From contig NZ_AQXT01000002.1 in NCBI RefSeq assembly GCF_000376805.1, positions 2,542,001-2,606,000 of the forward strand: 64,000 nt of DNA, given 5' to 3'. Positions within the stretch are counted from its first letter, which is position 1. Each line of letters starts with the position of its first letter. This stretch comes from Henriciella marina DSM 19595 (lineage in GTDB: Bacteria; Pseudomonadota; Alphaproteobacteria; Caulobacterales; Hyphomonadaceae). The translations under genes and the position numbers were made by a program. Below are positions 50,298-59,841 of the stretch, piece after piece. The notes under the pieces are model-generated. The model saw nothing but the letters and a program-made list of their open reading frames with translations. It had not been told where the DNA came from and searched no databases.

Positions 50298-51969
50298 GCT
50301 CATACAGGCCGCGCTGATCTCAGCGGCTCTCGGCCTGACCGCCTCCGCGCAGATCCGCTCCAGCGGGCTCGGTGATGTGAACGCCTGGAACAGCAGCCTC
50401 CTGGAACGCGGCGAGAGCTCTGTCAGTGACAGGATCTGGGCGTCGTCGGATACCGGCTATCTGATCGATCTCATGCAGTCGCTTGATATTGACGCGCTGA
50501 CAAGGGCAGAGCGTGAGCTTCTGAGCCTGGCGCTGCGCTCGCCATCTGCCGCGCCGCGTGGGGACGGTGCCGATGAGCTACAGACAGAGCGGCTACGGGT
50601 TCTCGATGCGCTGGGTGAGCGCCGGGCCGTGGCCATGCTTGGGCGCCAGATTGATGAAGTTCCGGAGGGCATCGACCCTGACGCGATCACAGCCGACAAT
50701 CGGCTGGCAGCCGGAGAGCTTGGCCTCGTCTGCGACCAGATGAACCCAGAGGACGCCGAAAAATTCTGGCTGGAGCTGCGCATCATCTGCGCGCTCGAAA
50801 ATGACAACCTCGCCGAAGCAGAGCTTGCGCTGGAGCTTGCCGGAACTGAAGAAGGCGCGGACCCGTGGGTCACCGAGACGGCAATCTCGATCATCGCCGA
50901 AGCTGATGAGCGCCCGGATGCGCGCTTTGGCTCAGGCCTTGAAGTCGCCCTGTCGCAGCTGGCTGATCTGGAAGTGACGGCTGACGCGCTCGACACCGCA
51001 CGTGCCGATCTCGCGGCAGACTATGCCAGTGAGCGGTCCAATCCACTGGAGCTTCGCGTCGTCGCGGCGCAGAATGCAACAGCGGCGGGTCTACTGGACG
51101 CTCCGCAATACCGCGCGCTCTATCTCGACTATGTGGGCACGCCCGGTTTCGAGGCGCAGACCCTGACCGATGAAGCGCTTTACCTTCTCACTCAGATCGA
51201 GGAGCCACGGGGGCCTATGATCCGCGATCTTCGCGCCGATGGCACCGATGCGCTTGATGACATGTTCCCTGATGACGAGGTGACCGAAGACGAGCCGCCG
51301 GAATTGTCGCTGGAGCAGCGCCGGGTCGAGGCACTGGTTGCGGCGCTCGACGAGGCGCGCGGCGACGCTGACCGCTATCGGACTATGACGGGTCTTTTCG
51401 AGGAAGACATCAAGTCATTCTCTGCTGACGCCGTGTCCGAGGTTCAGGCAATGGCATTCGCGCGGGCCGCACTTGCCCAACAAAATGCCTTGCTAACAAC
51501 GTTCTGGCTCGACGCGGCAGAGGATAGCGGTGACGCCTCCTCTGAAATCGAATTGATGCGAGGCTATACACTTACCCTGTCGCGGGAGCGTGACAGGGGC
51601 ACGATTGAAGGCGTTGTCGCGGCGCTCCTGGATGAAGACGCTGACGAGGGCGCAAACGAAGCGGCTCTGAAGCTCTTCTCCGTCTGGACGAGCTTTGATG
51701 TGTCTCTTCCCGTTGAGGCCCGCCGGGCGCTCGCCGAGGCGTCTTCTGGCGAAGACACCGCCGCGACACCCGGCCGTCTGGTCGCAATCGATGCTGCCGC
51801 GCGCAATGGTGCGCATGGTGAGGCGATCCTGCTGATCCTGAATATGACCGCAGGTTCGCCGGGTCAGCTGTCGCCAATCGCGCTCCAGACCGCGTTATCG
51901 ACGCTGCGCCGTCTTGGCGCGGACGATACCGCCCGCGCCCTGGCGCTAGGGATTGCAGGCCTGGGTTAA
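50287..51969 (+). CDS. Secreted all-helical hypothetical protein
   Basis: A 560-residue protein with a signal peptide (SSRLIQAALISAALGLTASAQ) and otherwise long acidic, Ala/Leu-rich helices resembling solenoid or TPR-like repeats, though no TPR consensus is clear. No cysteine pairs or catalytic motif stand out apart from C-D-Q and I-C-A near residues 155-175. No family recognised. The ATG at 50287 has GGAG upstream and overlaps the 44-residue protein gene; a longer frame lies inside that gene. It is convergent with the crotonase gene. Confidence 0.75.
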   Translation: MSSRLIQAALISAALGLTASAQIRSSGLGDVNAWNSSLLERGESSVSDRIWASSDTGYLIDLMQSLDIDALTRAERELLSLALRSPSAAPRGDGADELQTERLRVLDALGERRAVAMLGRQIDEVPEGIDPDAITADNRLAAGELGLVCDQMNPEDAEKFWLELRIICALENDNLAEAELALELAGTEEGADPWVTETAISIIAEADERPDARFGSGLEVALSQLADLEVTADALDTARADLAADYASERSNPLELRVVAAQNATAAGLLDAPQYRALYLDYVGTPGFEAQTLTDEALYLLTQIEEPRGPMIRDLRADGTDALDDMFPDDEVTEDEPPELSLEQRRVEALVAALDEARGDADRYRTMTGLFEEDIKSFSADAVSEVQAMAFARAALAQQNALLTTFWLDAAEDSGDASSEIELMRGYTLTLSRERDRGTIEGVVAALLDEDADEGANEAALKLFSVWTSFDVSLPVEARRALAEASSGEDTAATPGRLVAIDAAARNGAHGEAILLILNMTAGSPGQLSPIALQTALSTLRRLGADDTARALALGIAGLG

Positions 51970-51972
51970 GGC

Positions 51973-52779
51973 CTATTTGCCTTTGAAGTTCGCCTCGCGC
52001 TTTTCGAGAAATGCCATCATGCCTTCGCGCGCATCTTCTGTCCGCATCAGCGGCAGGAGCTGCAGGAAGACGTGGTGGACGTGTTCCGTGAACGGCTCCG
52101 AGAGGCCCATACGCATGAGGCGCTTCGAGGCCTGAACGGCGAGCGGCGCATTCCCGACGACTTCGGCTGCCAGTGCGCGTGCTTCGTCCATCAGGCTGTC
52201 ATGCGCGACGACCTTTGAGCAGAGGCCTTCGGCGAGGCATTCATCTGCCTTGAGCGTGCGGCCCGTGAAGATGAGCTCGCATGCCTTTTCCCAGCCCAGC
52301 ATGCGCGGCAGGAACCAGGTGCCGCCGCTTTCCGGCAGGATACCGCGCTTGGTAAAGGCGGCCGCCATCTTGGCCTTGTCGGACATGATGCGGATATCGC
52401 AGCCAAGCGCCGTGTCCATGCCATAACCTGCCGCGCCGCCATTGATGGCGCAGATGGTTGGCGTGTCCATGTTGAAGAGGATCGTCGGCGGCGTATTGCG
52501 CAGGTCCAGATTGGCCGATGAGACCGCGCCGGAGCCCATCCCTTCGCCCTTGGTTGCGCTTTCGAGGTTGAGGCCGGCGCAGAAAGCGCGGCCTGCACCG
52601 GTGAGGATCACGCAGCGCACATCCGTGTCGGCATCTGCTTTCAGCAGCGCGCTGGAAAGACCGTCCAGCATCGGTCCGGAGATGGTGTTCATACGGTCCG
52701 GCGCATTCAGCGTGATCGTCGCGATATGGTCGCTCACCTCATAGAGGATTTCTTCGAAAGTCGTGGCGGTATCTGGCAT
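51973..52779 (-). CDS. Enoyl-CoA hydratase/isomerase family protein
   Basis: A 268-residue crotonase-fold protein. The oxyanion-hole regions are AFCAGLNLESA and INGGAAGYGMDTALGCDI. The second active-site loop reads KRGILPESGGTWFLPR, more like the PaaG/isomerase-type sequences than classical crotonase, and the first catalytic Glu position appears to be Asp. So the reaction (hydratase, isomerase or hydrolase) is open; a role in fatty-acid or aromatic-CoA breakdown is plausible. Confidence 0.85.
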   Translation of the reverse strand: MPDTATTFEEILYEVSDHIATITLNAPDRMNTISGPMLDGLSSALLKADADTDVRCVILTGAGRAFCAGLNLESATKGEGMGSGAVSSANLDLRNTPPTILFNMDTPTICAINGGAAGYGMDTALGCDIRIMSDKAKMAAAFTKRGILPESGGTWFLPRMLGWEKACELIFTGRTLKADECLAEGLCSKVVAHDSLMDEARALAAEVVGNAPLAVQASKRLMRMGLSEPFTEHVHHVFLQLLPLMRTEDAREGMMAFLEKREANFKGK

Positions 52780-52865
52780 GTTTCTGTCTCCCTTTTGCGA
52801 GAGAGATTAGCGGCGATCCCCCAGGCTGCCTATTGGTGACGCTGGGGAGGGGCCGGCGACCAGCG

Positions 52866-52971
52866 CCCTCGTCCTTTGACCCCGGCCTTCGCCGGGGCAG
52901 GTTCCGCTCAGGATGAGGGCTGTTGAGGCGTCGGGTATGCCCTCATGGTGAGCGAAGTCGAAGGACGAGGG
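52866..52971. repeat. Intergenic palindromic repeat (REP-like)
   Basis: Two elements share the ends CCCTCGTCC/CCCTCAT...GACGAGGG. The first (52866-52919) runs from CCCTCGTCCTTTGACC through an internal CCCCGGCC..TTCGCCGGGG stem to GCTCAGGATGAGGG. The second (52940-52971) is CCCTCATGGTGAGCG... to GAAGGACGAGGG. This resembles a widespread short palindromic repeat between alphaproteobacterial genes. It sits in the 205-base gap between two minus-strand genes. Whether it is multicopy here cannot be tested from one window. Confidence 0.7.
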
Positions 52972-52984
52972 CAAAGACAGGCGC

Positions 52985-54076
52985 CTACGCCTCTTCCATC
53001 GTTGGAAAGTCGGTGTAGCCGCGGGCGCCGCCGCCATAATAGGCTTTGAGGTCTGCTTCGTGCAGCTCTGCGTCGGCTTTCAGGCGGGCGACAAGGTCTG
53101 GGTTTCCGATGAATGGGCGACCAAAGGCGACGAGGTCGCCGGTGTTCTTGGCTCGGGCGTCGACCGCCATGTCGCGTGTGTAGAGATTGTTGAGAATGGT
53201 CGGGCCTTTGAAGCGTGTCCGAAGTTTCAGGACGTCGAAATAGGGCTCTGGCGTGCGCGTGACGCCGGTATCGCCCTCGACGAGATCCAGCCAGCCAATC
53301 CCAAGCTCATTCATCATGTCGATGACGTGATTGAAGAGCGGCTCCGGGTCGGTGTCCCACGTGCCATAGGCATGCGCGAGGGGCGCCAGCCGCACCATGA
53401 TGCGTTTACCGTCCCAGACTTTCAGGCAGGCCTCGAGTATCTCTTTCAGGAAGCGGGCGCGGTTCTCGATGGAGCCGCCGTATTCGTCATCCCGCTGGTT
53501 CGTTATGTCATTGAGGAAAGCGGAGATCAGGTAGGAGTGCGCGGCATGAAGCTCGATGCCATCAAAGCCTGCCTTCTTCGCGCGGGTAGCGGCGGCTTCA
53601 TAGGCGTCGACCATGCCCTTGATGTCCGCCTTGGTCATCACGTGGACCGGCTCATAGGGTTTCGGGCCCTGTTCTGTAAAGATTTCACCGGGCTGGCTGT
53701 ACTCTGACGGGGAGACGGGAGGCGTCCTGCCATCTGCGCTCAGCGAGGAGTGGCTGAGACGGCCTGCGTGCCAGAGCTGGCTGAAGATGAGGCCGTCCCG
53801 GGCGTGGACCGCTTCGGTGACCTCTTTCCAGCCTGCGATCTGATCATCCTCCCAGAGGCCGGGGAGCATGGGGCCGCCGCGTCCGCCGGGCGTGACGGCG
53901 GTTGCCTCGGTAATGAGCAGGCCTGCGCTCGCGCGCTGTGAGTAATAGTCCGCCTGGAGCTTTCCCGCCTTGCCGTCCTGCGTCGCGCGAGCGCGCGTCA
54001 GCGGCGACAGGGCAATACGGTTCTTGAGCGTCAGGCCGTTAAAGGTGACGGGGTCGAAAAGATCGGTCTTGGACAT
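52985..54076 (-). CDS. Old Yellow Enzyme-family alkene reductase
   Basis: A 363-residue FMN-dependent TIM barrel. Signatures: TFNGLTLKNRIALSPLTR, GLLITEATAVTPGGRG, IFSQLWHAGRLSH, and GIELHAAHSYLISAFL with the catalytic His-x-x-His. It matches NemA/xenobiotic reductase-type enzymes, which reduce activated alkenes or nitro compounds with NAD(P)H. The physiological substrate is unknown. It is the only gene of its unit. Confidence 0.92.
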   Translation of the reverse strand: MSKTDLFDPVTFNGLTLKNRIALSPLTRARATQDGKAGKLQADYYSQRASAGLLITEATAVTPGGRGGPMLPGLWEDDQIAGWKEVTEAVHARDGLIFSQLWHAGRLSHSSLSADGRTPPVSPSEYSQPGEIFTEQGPKPYEPVHVMTKADIKGMVDAYEAAATRAKKAGFDGIELHAAHSYLISAFLNDITNQRDDEYGGSIENRARFLKEILEACLKVWDGKRIMVRLAPLAHAYGTWDTDPEPLFNHVIDMMNELGIGWLDLVEGDTGVTRTPEPYFDVLKLRTRFKGPTILNNLYTRDMAVDARAKNTGDLVAFGRPFIGNPDLVARLKADAELHEADLKAYYGGGARGYTDFPTMEEA

Positions 54077-54163
54077 GTGGCAGGCCTCCCGGAGATTATA
54101 TTTTGAGGGAAGTCTATCAGTGGCGGAATGGAGAGCTATCCATCACGTCGGGAAAGCTGCCGC

Positions 54164-54682
54164 CTACATCCTCGCGTTTGCGATGTGCTCTTCAAGCTCC
54201 ATTGCGCGCGCTGCGGTCATACTGTTCATGCAGTCAGCGCCGGTAATGCGGCCTATCGTGCCGCCTCGAAATTCGCGGTAGGCAAAGCTGCACTTGGCAT
54301 CGCGCCACGCGATCCAGGCGCGCTGGGTGTCCCGCAGATCGTCAGCGAGTTGCATGCCGTCTGGCTCGTCCTGATCCTGTTCAGCATAGACCGCACGCAG
54401 GTCCTTATAGGCGCCATTGAGGCGCGCGTCCCAGAAGGTGAGCTCTCGGTCGATGCATTCGACCATGTCGCTCGTTGAGCCTTCAATGCCGGGGCAGGCG
54501 TTAATGATCGTGCCGATACATGCAGCGCGGTCGGCACTGATATTACCGGCCTGATCCAGGCATTGCTGCATCTGAACGCCGCCAGCCGAGGGCGTGCTGT
54601 TATCGGCCTGCGCTGAGGCTGCGCCCGAAGCTGCGAAAGCCAACAGGCCCGCAACCAACATGCTCATATTCAAACCAGACAT
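54164..54682 (-). CDS. LprI/DUF1311-family periplasmic protein
   Basis: A 172-residue secreted protein. The signal peptide spans about residues 1-25 (MLVAGLLAFAASGAASAQ). The DUF1311 (LprI, lysozyme-inhibitor-related) domain has spaced cysteines (MQQCLDQ, AACIGTIINACPG, VECIDRELTFWDARLNGAY) and LRDTQRAWIAWRDAKCSF. The Mycobacterium homologue inhibits lysozyme; the role here is not proven. The ATG at 54682 is chosen because GAGGG precedes it; a start eight codons upstream is possible. Confidence 0.85.
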   Translation of the reverse strand: MSGLNMSMLVAGLLAFAASGAASAQADNSTPSAGGVQMQQCLDQAGNISADRAACIGTIINACPGIEGSTSDMVECIDRELTFWDARLNGAYKDLRAVYAEQDQDEPDGMQLADDLRDTQRAWIAWRDAKCSFAYREFRGGTIGRITGADCMNSMTAARAMELEEHIANARM

Positions 54683-54779
54683 CCGCGCATTCCCTCTATC
54701 GACCATGAGGGGAATGCTACCGTGCTCGATGCGTTAGGCAATCAGGAATCGGAATGTTCCTTGCCAGCAACCGAAAGGA

Positions 54780-56585
54780 TCAATCGTCGTCCATGCGCAG
54801 GGCGGCGACAAACGCTTCCTGCGGGATTTCGACCTTGCCGAACTGGCGCATGCGCTGCTTGCCGGCTTTCTGCTTGTCGAGGAGCTTGCGTTTACGCGTT
54901 GCGTCACCGCCATAGCATTTCGAGGTCACATCCTTGCGCAGCGCCGAGATGGTTTCGCGGGCGATCACGCGGCCACCGATGGCTGCCTGGATCGGGATCT
55001 TGAACATCTGGCGGGGGATGAGGTCTTTGAGGCGTTCGCACATCTGACGGCCACGGCCCTCGGCCCGGTCGCGGTGGACCAGCATGGAAAGCGCATCGAC
55101 TGGTTCGTCATTTACCAGGATCGACATCTTTACCAGATTCTCGGCGCGGTGGCCGATGATCTCATAGTCGAAGCTCGCATAGCCCTTGGAGATCGATTTC
55201 AGGCGGTCATAGAAGTCGAAAACGATCTCGTTGAGCGGCAGCTCGTACTTCACCATGGCGCGCCCACCAACATAGGAGAGCTCTTTCTGGATGCCGCGCC
55301 GGTCCTGACAAAGCTGCAGGATCGAGCCGAGATATTCGTCCGGCGTATAGATCGTCGAGCTGATCCAAGGTTCGCGGATTTCGCTGATCTTCACGACATC
55401 CGGCATGTCGGCCGGATTGTGCAGTTCGATTTCGGTCCCATCCGTCATGGTCATCTCGTAGACCACCGACGGGGCCGTCGCGATCAGGTCTAGGTCAAAC
55501 TCACGGCTGAGACGTTCCTGGATGATTTCGAGGTGCAGCAGTCCGAGGAAGCCGCAGCGAAAGCCCATGCCAAGCGCGGCGGAGGTTTCCATTTCCCAGG
55601 TGAAGCTGGCGTCATTCAGGCGCAGCTTCGACATGGCGGCGCGCAGATCATCAAAGTCGCCTGCATCAACAGGGAAGAGGCCGCAGAAGACCATCGGCAC
55701 GACTTCTTTGTAGCCAGGAAGCGGCGTGTCTGTCTGGTTCTTTTCATCGGTGATCGTATCGCCAACCGCGGTATCTGCCACTTCCTTGATCGAGGCGACA
55801 AAGAAGCCGACCTCACCGGGGCCGAGCTCATCGACGTCTACCGGCTTGGGGCCGAAGATGCCGACCTTGTCGACCTCATAGGTCGACTTCGCTCGGATCA
55901 TGCGGATCTTCTGCTTCTTGCGCATGAAACCATCGACGATGCGCACGATGACGACCACGCCGAGATAGGGGTCGTAATAGGCATCAATCAGCGAGGCCTT
56001 GAGAGGCTTGTCGGCATCGCCAGTTCGCGGCGGAGGAAGGCGCGTGACGATGGCTTCTAGAACATCCTCGATGCCGATATTATTTTTCGCCGACGTCATG
56101 ATCGCGTCGGAGGCGTCGAGACCGATAATGTCCTCGATCTGCTCTTTCACGCGCTCAGGTTCGGCAGCGGGAAGATCAATCTTGTTAAGGACCGGGACGA
56201 TCTCATGGTTCTGTTCGATGGCCTGATAGACGTTCGCCAGCGTCTGCGCCTCAACACCTTGCGAGGCGTCAACCACGAGGAGCGAGCCTTCACAGGCGGC
56301 AAGGCAGCGGCTGACTTCATAGGAGAAGTCGACATGGCCCGGCGTGTCCATCAGGTTGAGGACATAGTCCTCGCCATCCTTGGCGGTGTAGTTCAGCCGG
56401 ACGGTCTGGGCCTTGATCGTAATGCCGCGTTCCTGCTCGATATCCATGGAATCGAGCACTTGTTCGCGCATCTCACGATCAGTGAGGCCGCCCGTAAACT
56501 GGATCAGCCGATCAGCGAGCGTGGATTTGCCGTGGTCGATATGCGCCACGATGGAAAAATTGCGGATTTTGTCGCGGGGTGTCAT
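54780..56585 (-). CDS. lepA: Elongation factor 4 (LepA)
   Basis: A 601-residue translational GTPase. G1 is [15 protein letters not shown]2/G3 RGITIK and DTPGHVDFS, and G4 NKID. Domains II-III follow, and the LepA-specific C-terminal region contains [17 protein letters not shown] and [18 protein letters not shown]. LepA acts on stalled or mistranslocated ribosomes. Length and start are standard. The signal peptidase gene often following lepA is not present. Confidence 0.97.
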   Translation of the reverse strand: MTPRDKIRNFSIVAHIDHGKSTLADRLIQFTGGLTDREMREQVLDSMDIEQERGITIKAQTVRLNYTAKDGEDYVLNLMDTPGHVDFSYEVSRCLAACEGSLLVVDASQGVEAQTLANVYQAIEQNHEIVPVLNKIDLPAAEPERVKEQIEDIIGLDASDAIMTSAKNNIGIEDVLEAIVTRLPPPRTGDADKPLKASLIDAYYDPYLGVVVIVRIVDGFMRKKQKIRMIRAKSTYEVDKVGIFGPKPVDVDELGPGEVGFFVASIKEVADTAVGDTITDEKNQTDTPLPGYKEVVPMVFCGLFPVDAGDFDDLRAAMSKLRLNDASFTWEMETSAALGMGFRCGFLGLLHLEIIQERLSREFDLDLIATAPSVVYEMTMTDGTEIELHNPADMPDVVKISEIREPWISSTIYTPDEYLGSILQLCQDRRGIQKELSYVGGRAMVKYELPLNEIVFDFYDRLKSISKGYASFDYEIIGHRAENLVKMSILVNDEPVDALSMLVHRDRAEGRGRQMCERLKDLIPRQMFKIPIQAAIGGRVIARETISALRKDVTSKCYGGDATRKRKLLDKQKAGKQRMRQFGKVEIPQEAFVAALRMDDD

Positions 56586-56693
56586 GCCTGCGGCATATAG
56601 CGAGGCTTAACCGCCCCGACTAGCGGGGACATGCTGTCAATGCGGGGTGTTGCAGGCTTTCTGTAATCTGTTGGCCGGTATAGAAGGCATAAT

Positions 56694-57806
56694 ATGGCCG
56701 ACACGCAGACGCTCATCGACAAGACGACCGAGACCCAGCCGGGCATCTCTGCCGAGGGCTGGCTGACCGATAGCTGGTATCTGGGGTGCACATCGAAGGC
56801 GCTGAAACCCGGCGGCCTGAAACATGTCATCATGCTGGACCAGCCGATTGTCATCGGTCGCACGGAGCAGGGTGAGGTCTTTGCGCTGCGCGATGTCTGC
56901 CCGCACAGGCTGGTGCCGCTCAGCGCTGGCAAGCAGGTCGATACGGACGGCGAACCAACGGTGCAGTGCCCCTACCATGGCTGGCGGTTCGGCACCGATG
57001 GCGTCTGCCGCCACATGCCAAGCGTTCTGGACGAGCAGCCCTATGAGGCGAGCCGGTTCAAGGTGCGCCGCTATCCGAGCGTCGAGAAGAACGGGCTGAT
57101 CTTCGTCTTTATCTCGCACGACCCGAAATTCGACGGGGAGCCGGACGTGCCGGTCCCCGATTTCGGCGATTTGCCGGACAAGCCGAAATTCGTCATCGAA
57201 GAGACCTTCAACGCGCATATGGATGACGCGGTCGTGGGCCTGATGGACCCGGCACATGTCGCCTTTGTCCATTCACAGTGGTGGTGGCGCCCGCCGAGTG
57301 TTGGCCTCAAGCTGAAAGAAAAGCCCTTTGTGCCGCGCGACCGGGGCTGGGCGATCGATCGCCACCAGCCATCCTCGAATTCGCTGGCCTACAAGGCCCT
57401 GCTCGGCGGCAAAGTGACGACGGAGATCATCTTCCAGTTGCCGGGCTATCGCTGGGAGATTGTCGAGAATGAAAGCGCGCGGCTACTGACGCTGACCTGC
57501 CTGACGCCGGTCTACAAGAAGCAGACGCGGGTCACGCAGGTGACGTGGTTCTTTGGTGCGCCTCTGCTCAACCTCGCTATCCCGATTTTCAAGCCGGCAG
57601 CGCGCAAATTCCTTCGTCAGGACGGTGATATCGTCGACCTGCAGAATGAAGGCATGAAGTACCAGAAAGCGATGATCTGGATTGATGACATTGACGTGCA
57701 GGCCAAATGGTACCGCACGCTGAAGAAGGAATGGGCGGGGTCGCGCACCGAAACCCGCCCGTTCGAAAACCCGATCAAGCCAGTGACGCTGCGCTGGCGC
57801 AGCTAG
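56694..57806 (+). CDS. Rieske-type aromatic-ring-hydroxylating oxygenase subunit
   Basis: A 370-residue protein. The [2Fe-2S] Rieske site is C69-P-H71 and C92-P-Y-H95-GW. The C-terminal catalytic domain has the mononuclear-iron region DDAVVGLMDPAHVAFVH. Oxygenases of this kind hydroxylate or demethylate aromatic or other substrates using a separate reductase. No ferredoxin or reductase gene is beside it, so electrons must come from elsewhere. The substrate is unknown. It is convergent with the DUF1428 gene, separated by six bases. Confidence 0.88.
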   Translation: MADTQTLIDKTTETQPGISAEGWLTDSWYLGCTSKALKPGGLKHVIMLDQPIVIGRTEQGEVFALRDVCPHRLVPLSAGKQVDTDGEPTVQCPYHGWRFGTDGVCRHMPSVLDEQPYEASRFKVRRYPSVEKNGLIFVFISHDPKFDGEPDVPVPDFGDLPDKPKFVIEETFNAHMDDAVVGLMDPAHVAFVHSQWWWRPPSVGLKLKEKPFVPRDRGWAIDRHQPSSNSLAYKALLGGKVTTEIIFQLPGYRWEIVENESARLLTLTCLTPVYKKQTRVTQVTWFFGAPLLNLAIPIFKPAARKFLRQDGDIVDLQNEGMKYQKAMIWIDDIDVQAKWYRTLKKEWAGSRTETRPFENPIKPVTLRWRS

Positions 57807-57812
57807 GTCCCG

Positions 57813-58529
57813 CTAGCTGAGGTCTACGATGGGTCTGAAGTTACCGAAGATCATGCGCTTGCCGTCGAACGGCATTTCAGTGTTCTGCATGCGCTCATCG
57901 GACATCATCTTTTCCCAGCCTGAATCGCACGCTTCCTTCGAGGGCCATTCGATCCAGCCGAAGGCGATGGTCTCATCGTCCTTTGCCTGCACGGCGCGCT
58001 GGAAGTCGGTGACCTCGCCGGCCGGAACGTCAACGCCCCAGGCATCAAGCAGGCGGGTGGCACCATACTCCTGAAAGATCGCGGCCATACTTCTGGCGAA
58101 TTCGGTGTAGCTCTCCTTGCCGTTGGCCGAAGCTGGCGCGACCATTCCGCTGATGTAGCCAGTCGCATCAGCCTTGCCGACATCCGACAGGGTCTCGAAG
58201 CCACCATAGATCATACGTTTGCCGTCAAACGGCATCTCGCCGCCCATCTGTGCCATGCGGGGGTCTTCCATCATCTTTTTACTGGCGGCGTCGGCGGCGG
58301 CCTTTGAGGCAAATTCAAACCAGGAGAAAACGATCTTCTCACCGGGTTCGGCCTTCACGGCGCGACGAAGGTCGGTCACGGTGCCGTTGGGAACATCATC
58401 TTCCCAGCTTTCGACCATGCGCAGGACGCCGAACTCCTTGAACAGGGGGAAAGCGCCGGAAGCGTGCTTGCGGTAGGCTTCCTTCCTTTCTTCCGGGACG
58501 GCAGCGACGAAGCCTTGAATATAGCGCAT
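57813..58529 (-). CDS. Tandem DUF1428 protein
   Basis: A 238-residue protein made of two copies of the DUF1428 (YbaA-like) domain, normally a single domain of about 115 residues. The halves share GFVAAV/GMVAPA, W.DDVP.G.VTD..RAV/WGVDVPAG.VTD.QRAV, and the motif MPFDGKRMI (twice). Dimeric alpha-beta barrel fold; function unknown. The ATG at 58529 starts the first copy; the longer frame is noise. It lies 25 bases downstream of the GST gene on the same strand, so it is probably co-transcribed with it. Confidence 0.85.
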   Translation of the reverse strand: MRYIQGFVAAVPEERKEAYRKHASGAFPLFKEFGVLRMVESWEDDVPNGTVTDLRRAVKAEPGEKIVFSWFEFASKAAADAASKKMMEDPRMAQMGGEMPFDGKRMIYGGFETLSDVGKADATGYISGMVAPASANGKESYTEFARSMAAIFQEYGATRLLDAWGVDVPAGEVTDFQRAVQAKDDETIAFGWIEWPSKEACDSGWEKMMSDERMQNTEMPFDGKRMIFGNFRPIVDLS

Positions 58530-58554
58530 TAGAAGAGGTCCTTTTCTGGGTGCT

Positions 58555-59229
58555 TTAATTGTTGAATCCGGCAGGCGCCGAACCGGTGAAATCTGCCATC
58601 TGCGCATCAAGCGCGCGCTGGAAAGCCGGGCGGGCGAGGCAGCGCTTGAGATAGGCGTCGAGTGTCGGGAAATCTTCCATGGGCAAATGGCCGGATATGT
58701 CGCGAAGCACGGTCGCCATGGCGATGTCGGCAACGGTAAAAGGGCCCGCAAGCCAATCGCGCGCGCCGAGCGCATCCGAGACAGGCTGCAAACGCTTGCG
58801 GAGAAAATCTTCCGCGATGGGGCGTTTTTCCTTGGCCCACGCTGCATCGGAATAGACCGCATCGATGAAGAAGAGCTCAAAGTAAAAGCTCTCGATGCTG
58901 TTCAGGGCGCAGAGGAGCCAACTCTGCGTGGCGGCACGCCCTGCTGGATCTCGCGGCATCAGCGTTTCGCTCTTTTCGGCGAGGTGGAGCAGGATGGCAC
59001 CGCTTTCAAAGACTCGCACACCATTATCGATCATTGCCGGGACCTGACCATATGGCTGGAGGTCGAGATAGTCGCCCTTGTTGCCGACACGCACCGGCGT
59101 GGTTCGATAGGGAATGCCCGCTTCTTCCATGGCCCAGCGGGGACGAAGATCACGGACATGGCCGCGCGCCATTTCTGGCACCCAGTCGAAAACAAAAAGC
59201 TCGATATCGGCGTCATCGGAAACAGGCAT
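58555..59229 (-). CDS. Glutathione S-transferase family protein
   Basis: A 224-residue GST-fold protein: N-terminal thioredoxin-like domain (IELFVFDWVP..., GQVPAMIDNGVRVFESGAILLHLAE, with the cis-Pro and the E-S pair that bind glutathione) and the helical C-terminal domain (ARDWLAGPFTVADIAMATVLR). It probably conjugates or transfers electrophiles. The ATG at 59229 is used; a TTG upstream would add 13 residues. It is divergent from a MarR regulator over a short gap with a perfect palindrome. Confidence 0.9.
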   Translation of the reverse strand: MPVSDDADIELFVFDWVPEMARGHVRDLRPRWAMEEAGIPYRTTPVRVGNKGDYLDLQPYGQVPAMIDNGVRVFESGAILLHLAEKSETLMPRDPAGRAATQSWLLCALNSIESFYFELFFIDAVYSDAAWAKEKRPIAEDFLRKRLQPVSDALGARDWLAGPFTVADIAMATVLRDISGHLPMEDFPTLDAYLKRCLARPAFQRALDAQMADFTGSAPAGFNN

Positions 59230-59257
59230 AGCAACGGCATCTCGCAATTGAATTAAA

Positions 59258-59269
59258 GTTGATATCAAC
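59258..59269. promoter_or_regulatory. Perfect 12-base palindrome, candidate MarR operator
   Basis: GTTGATATCAAC is an exact palindrome in the 56-base divergent gap between the GST and marR genes, 16 bases before marR. MarR-family proteins bind such palindromes and often control a divergent detoxification gene. Confidence 0.55.
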
Positions 59270-59285
59270 GTAAATTACAGAACCG

Positions 59286-59726
59286 ATGGCGAATCAAGTG
59301 ACATTCTCGCAAACCCTTCATGTGAAGGATCATTGCCTGTGCCTCGCGGCGCAAAAGGCGGCCAGAGCGCTGGCACGCCGCTTCGACGAAGCATTCCGTC
59401 ATCTTGGCATCACGAGCGGGCAGTTCTCGCTGCTTATGTCGCTGAACAGGCCCGAGCCACCGCCAATGGGGCCTGTGGCCGACCTGCTGGCGATGGACCG
59501 CACAACCCTGACCGCGAACCTCAAGCCGCTGGAGCGGCGCGGATTGCTGGAAATAATTCCCAACCCCAAAGACCGGCGGAGCAGGCTTTTGAAGCTGACA
59601 GATGCTGGGCATTCCCTCTTGGCCGAAGCCGCCCCGATCTGGGAAAGTGAGCATGCCAAGGTCGATGCCATGGTGACCGCCTGCGGTCCTCAGGACCTCA
59701 GAACAGCTCTATCCGAGCTGGCCTGA
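59286..59726 (+). CDS. MarR-family transcriptional regulator
   Basis: A 146-residue winged-helix protein: HLGITSGQFSLLMSLNR, PVADLLAMDRTTLTANLKPLERRGLLEIIPNPKDRRSRLLKLTDAG. The core is the DNA-recognition and wing region of MarR repressors. Ligand unknown; C-L-C residues near position 18 could sense redox or electrophiles, a guess. It is divergent from GST and probably represses it and itself through the palindrome upstream. Confidence 0.9.
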   Translation: MANQVTFSQTLHVKDHCLCLAAQKAARALARRFDEAFRHLGITSGQFSLLMSLNRPEPPPMGPVADLLAMDRTTLTANLKPLERRGLLEIIPNPKDRRSRLLKLTDAGHSLLAEAAPIWESEHAKVDAMVTACGPQDLRTALSELA

Positions 59727-59841
59727 AAGATTTCTTTGCAGGCATGCGCACCGGCGCACTTGTAATCGTGCTGGTGTCCGCAATCTCTGAAGCAGCTCCG
59801 CTGAAAATGTAGATCTTGCAGGAAAGGCGCGCCGGCCAAGC

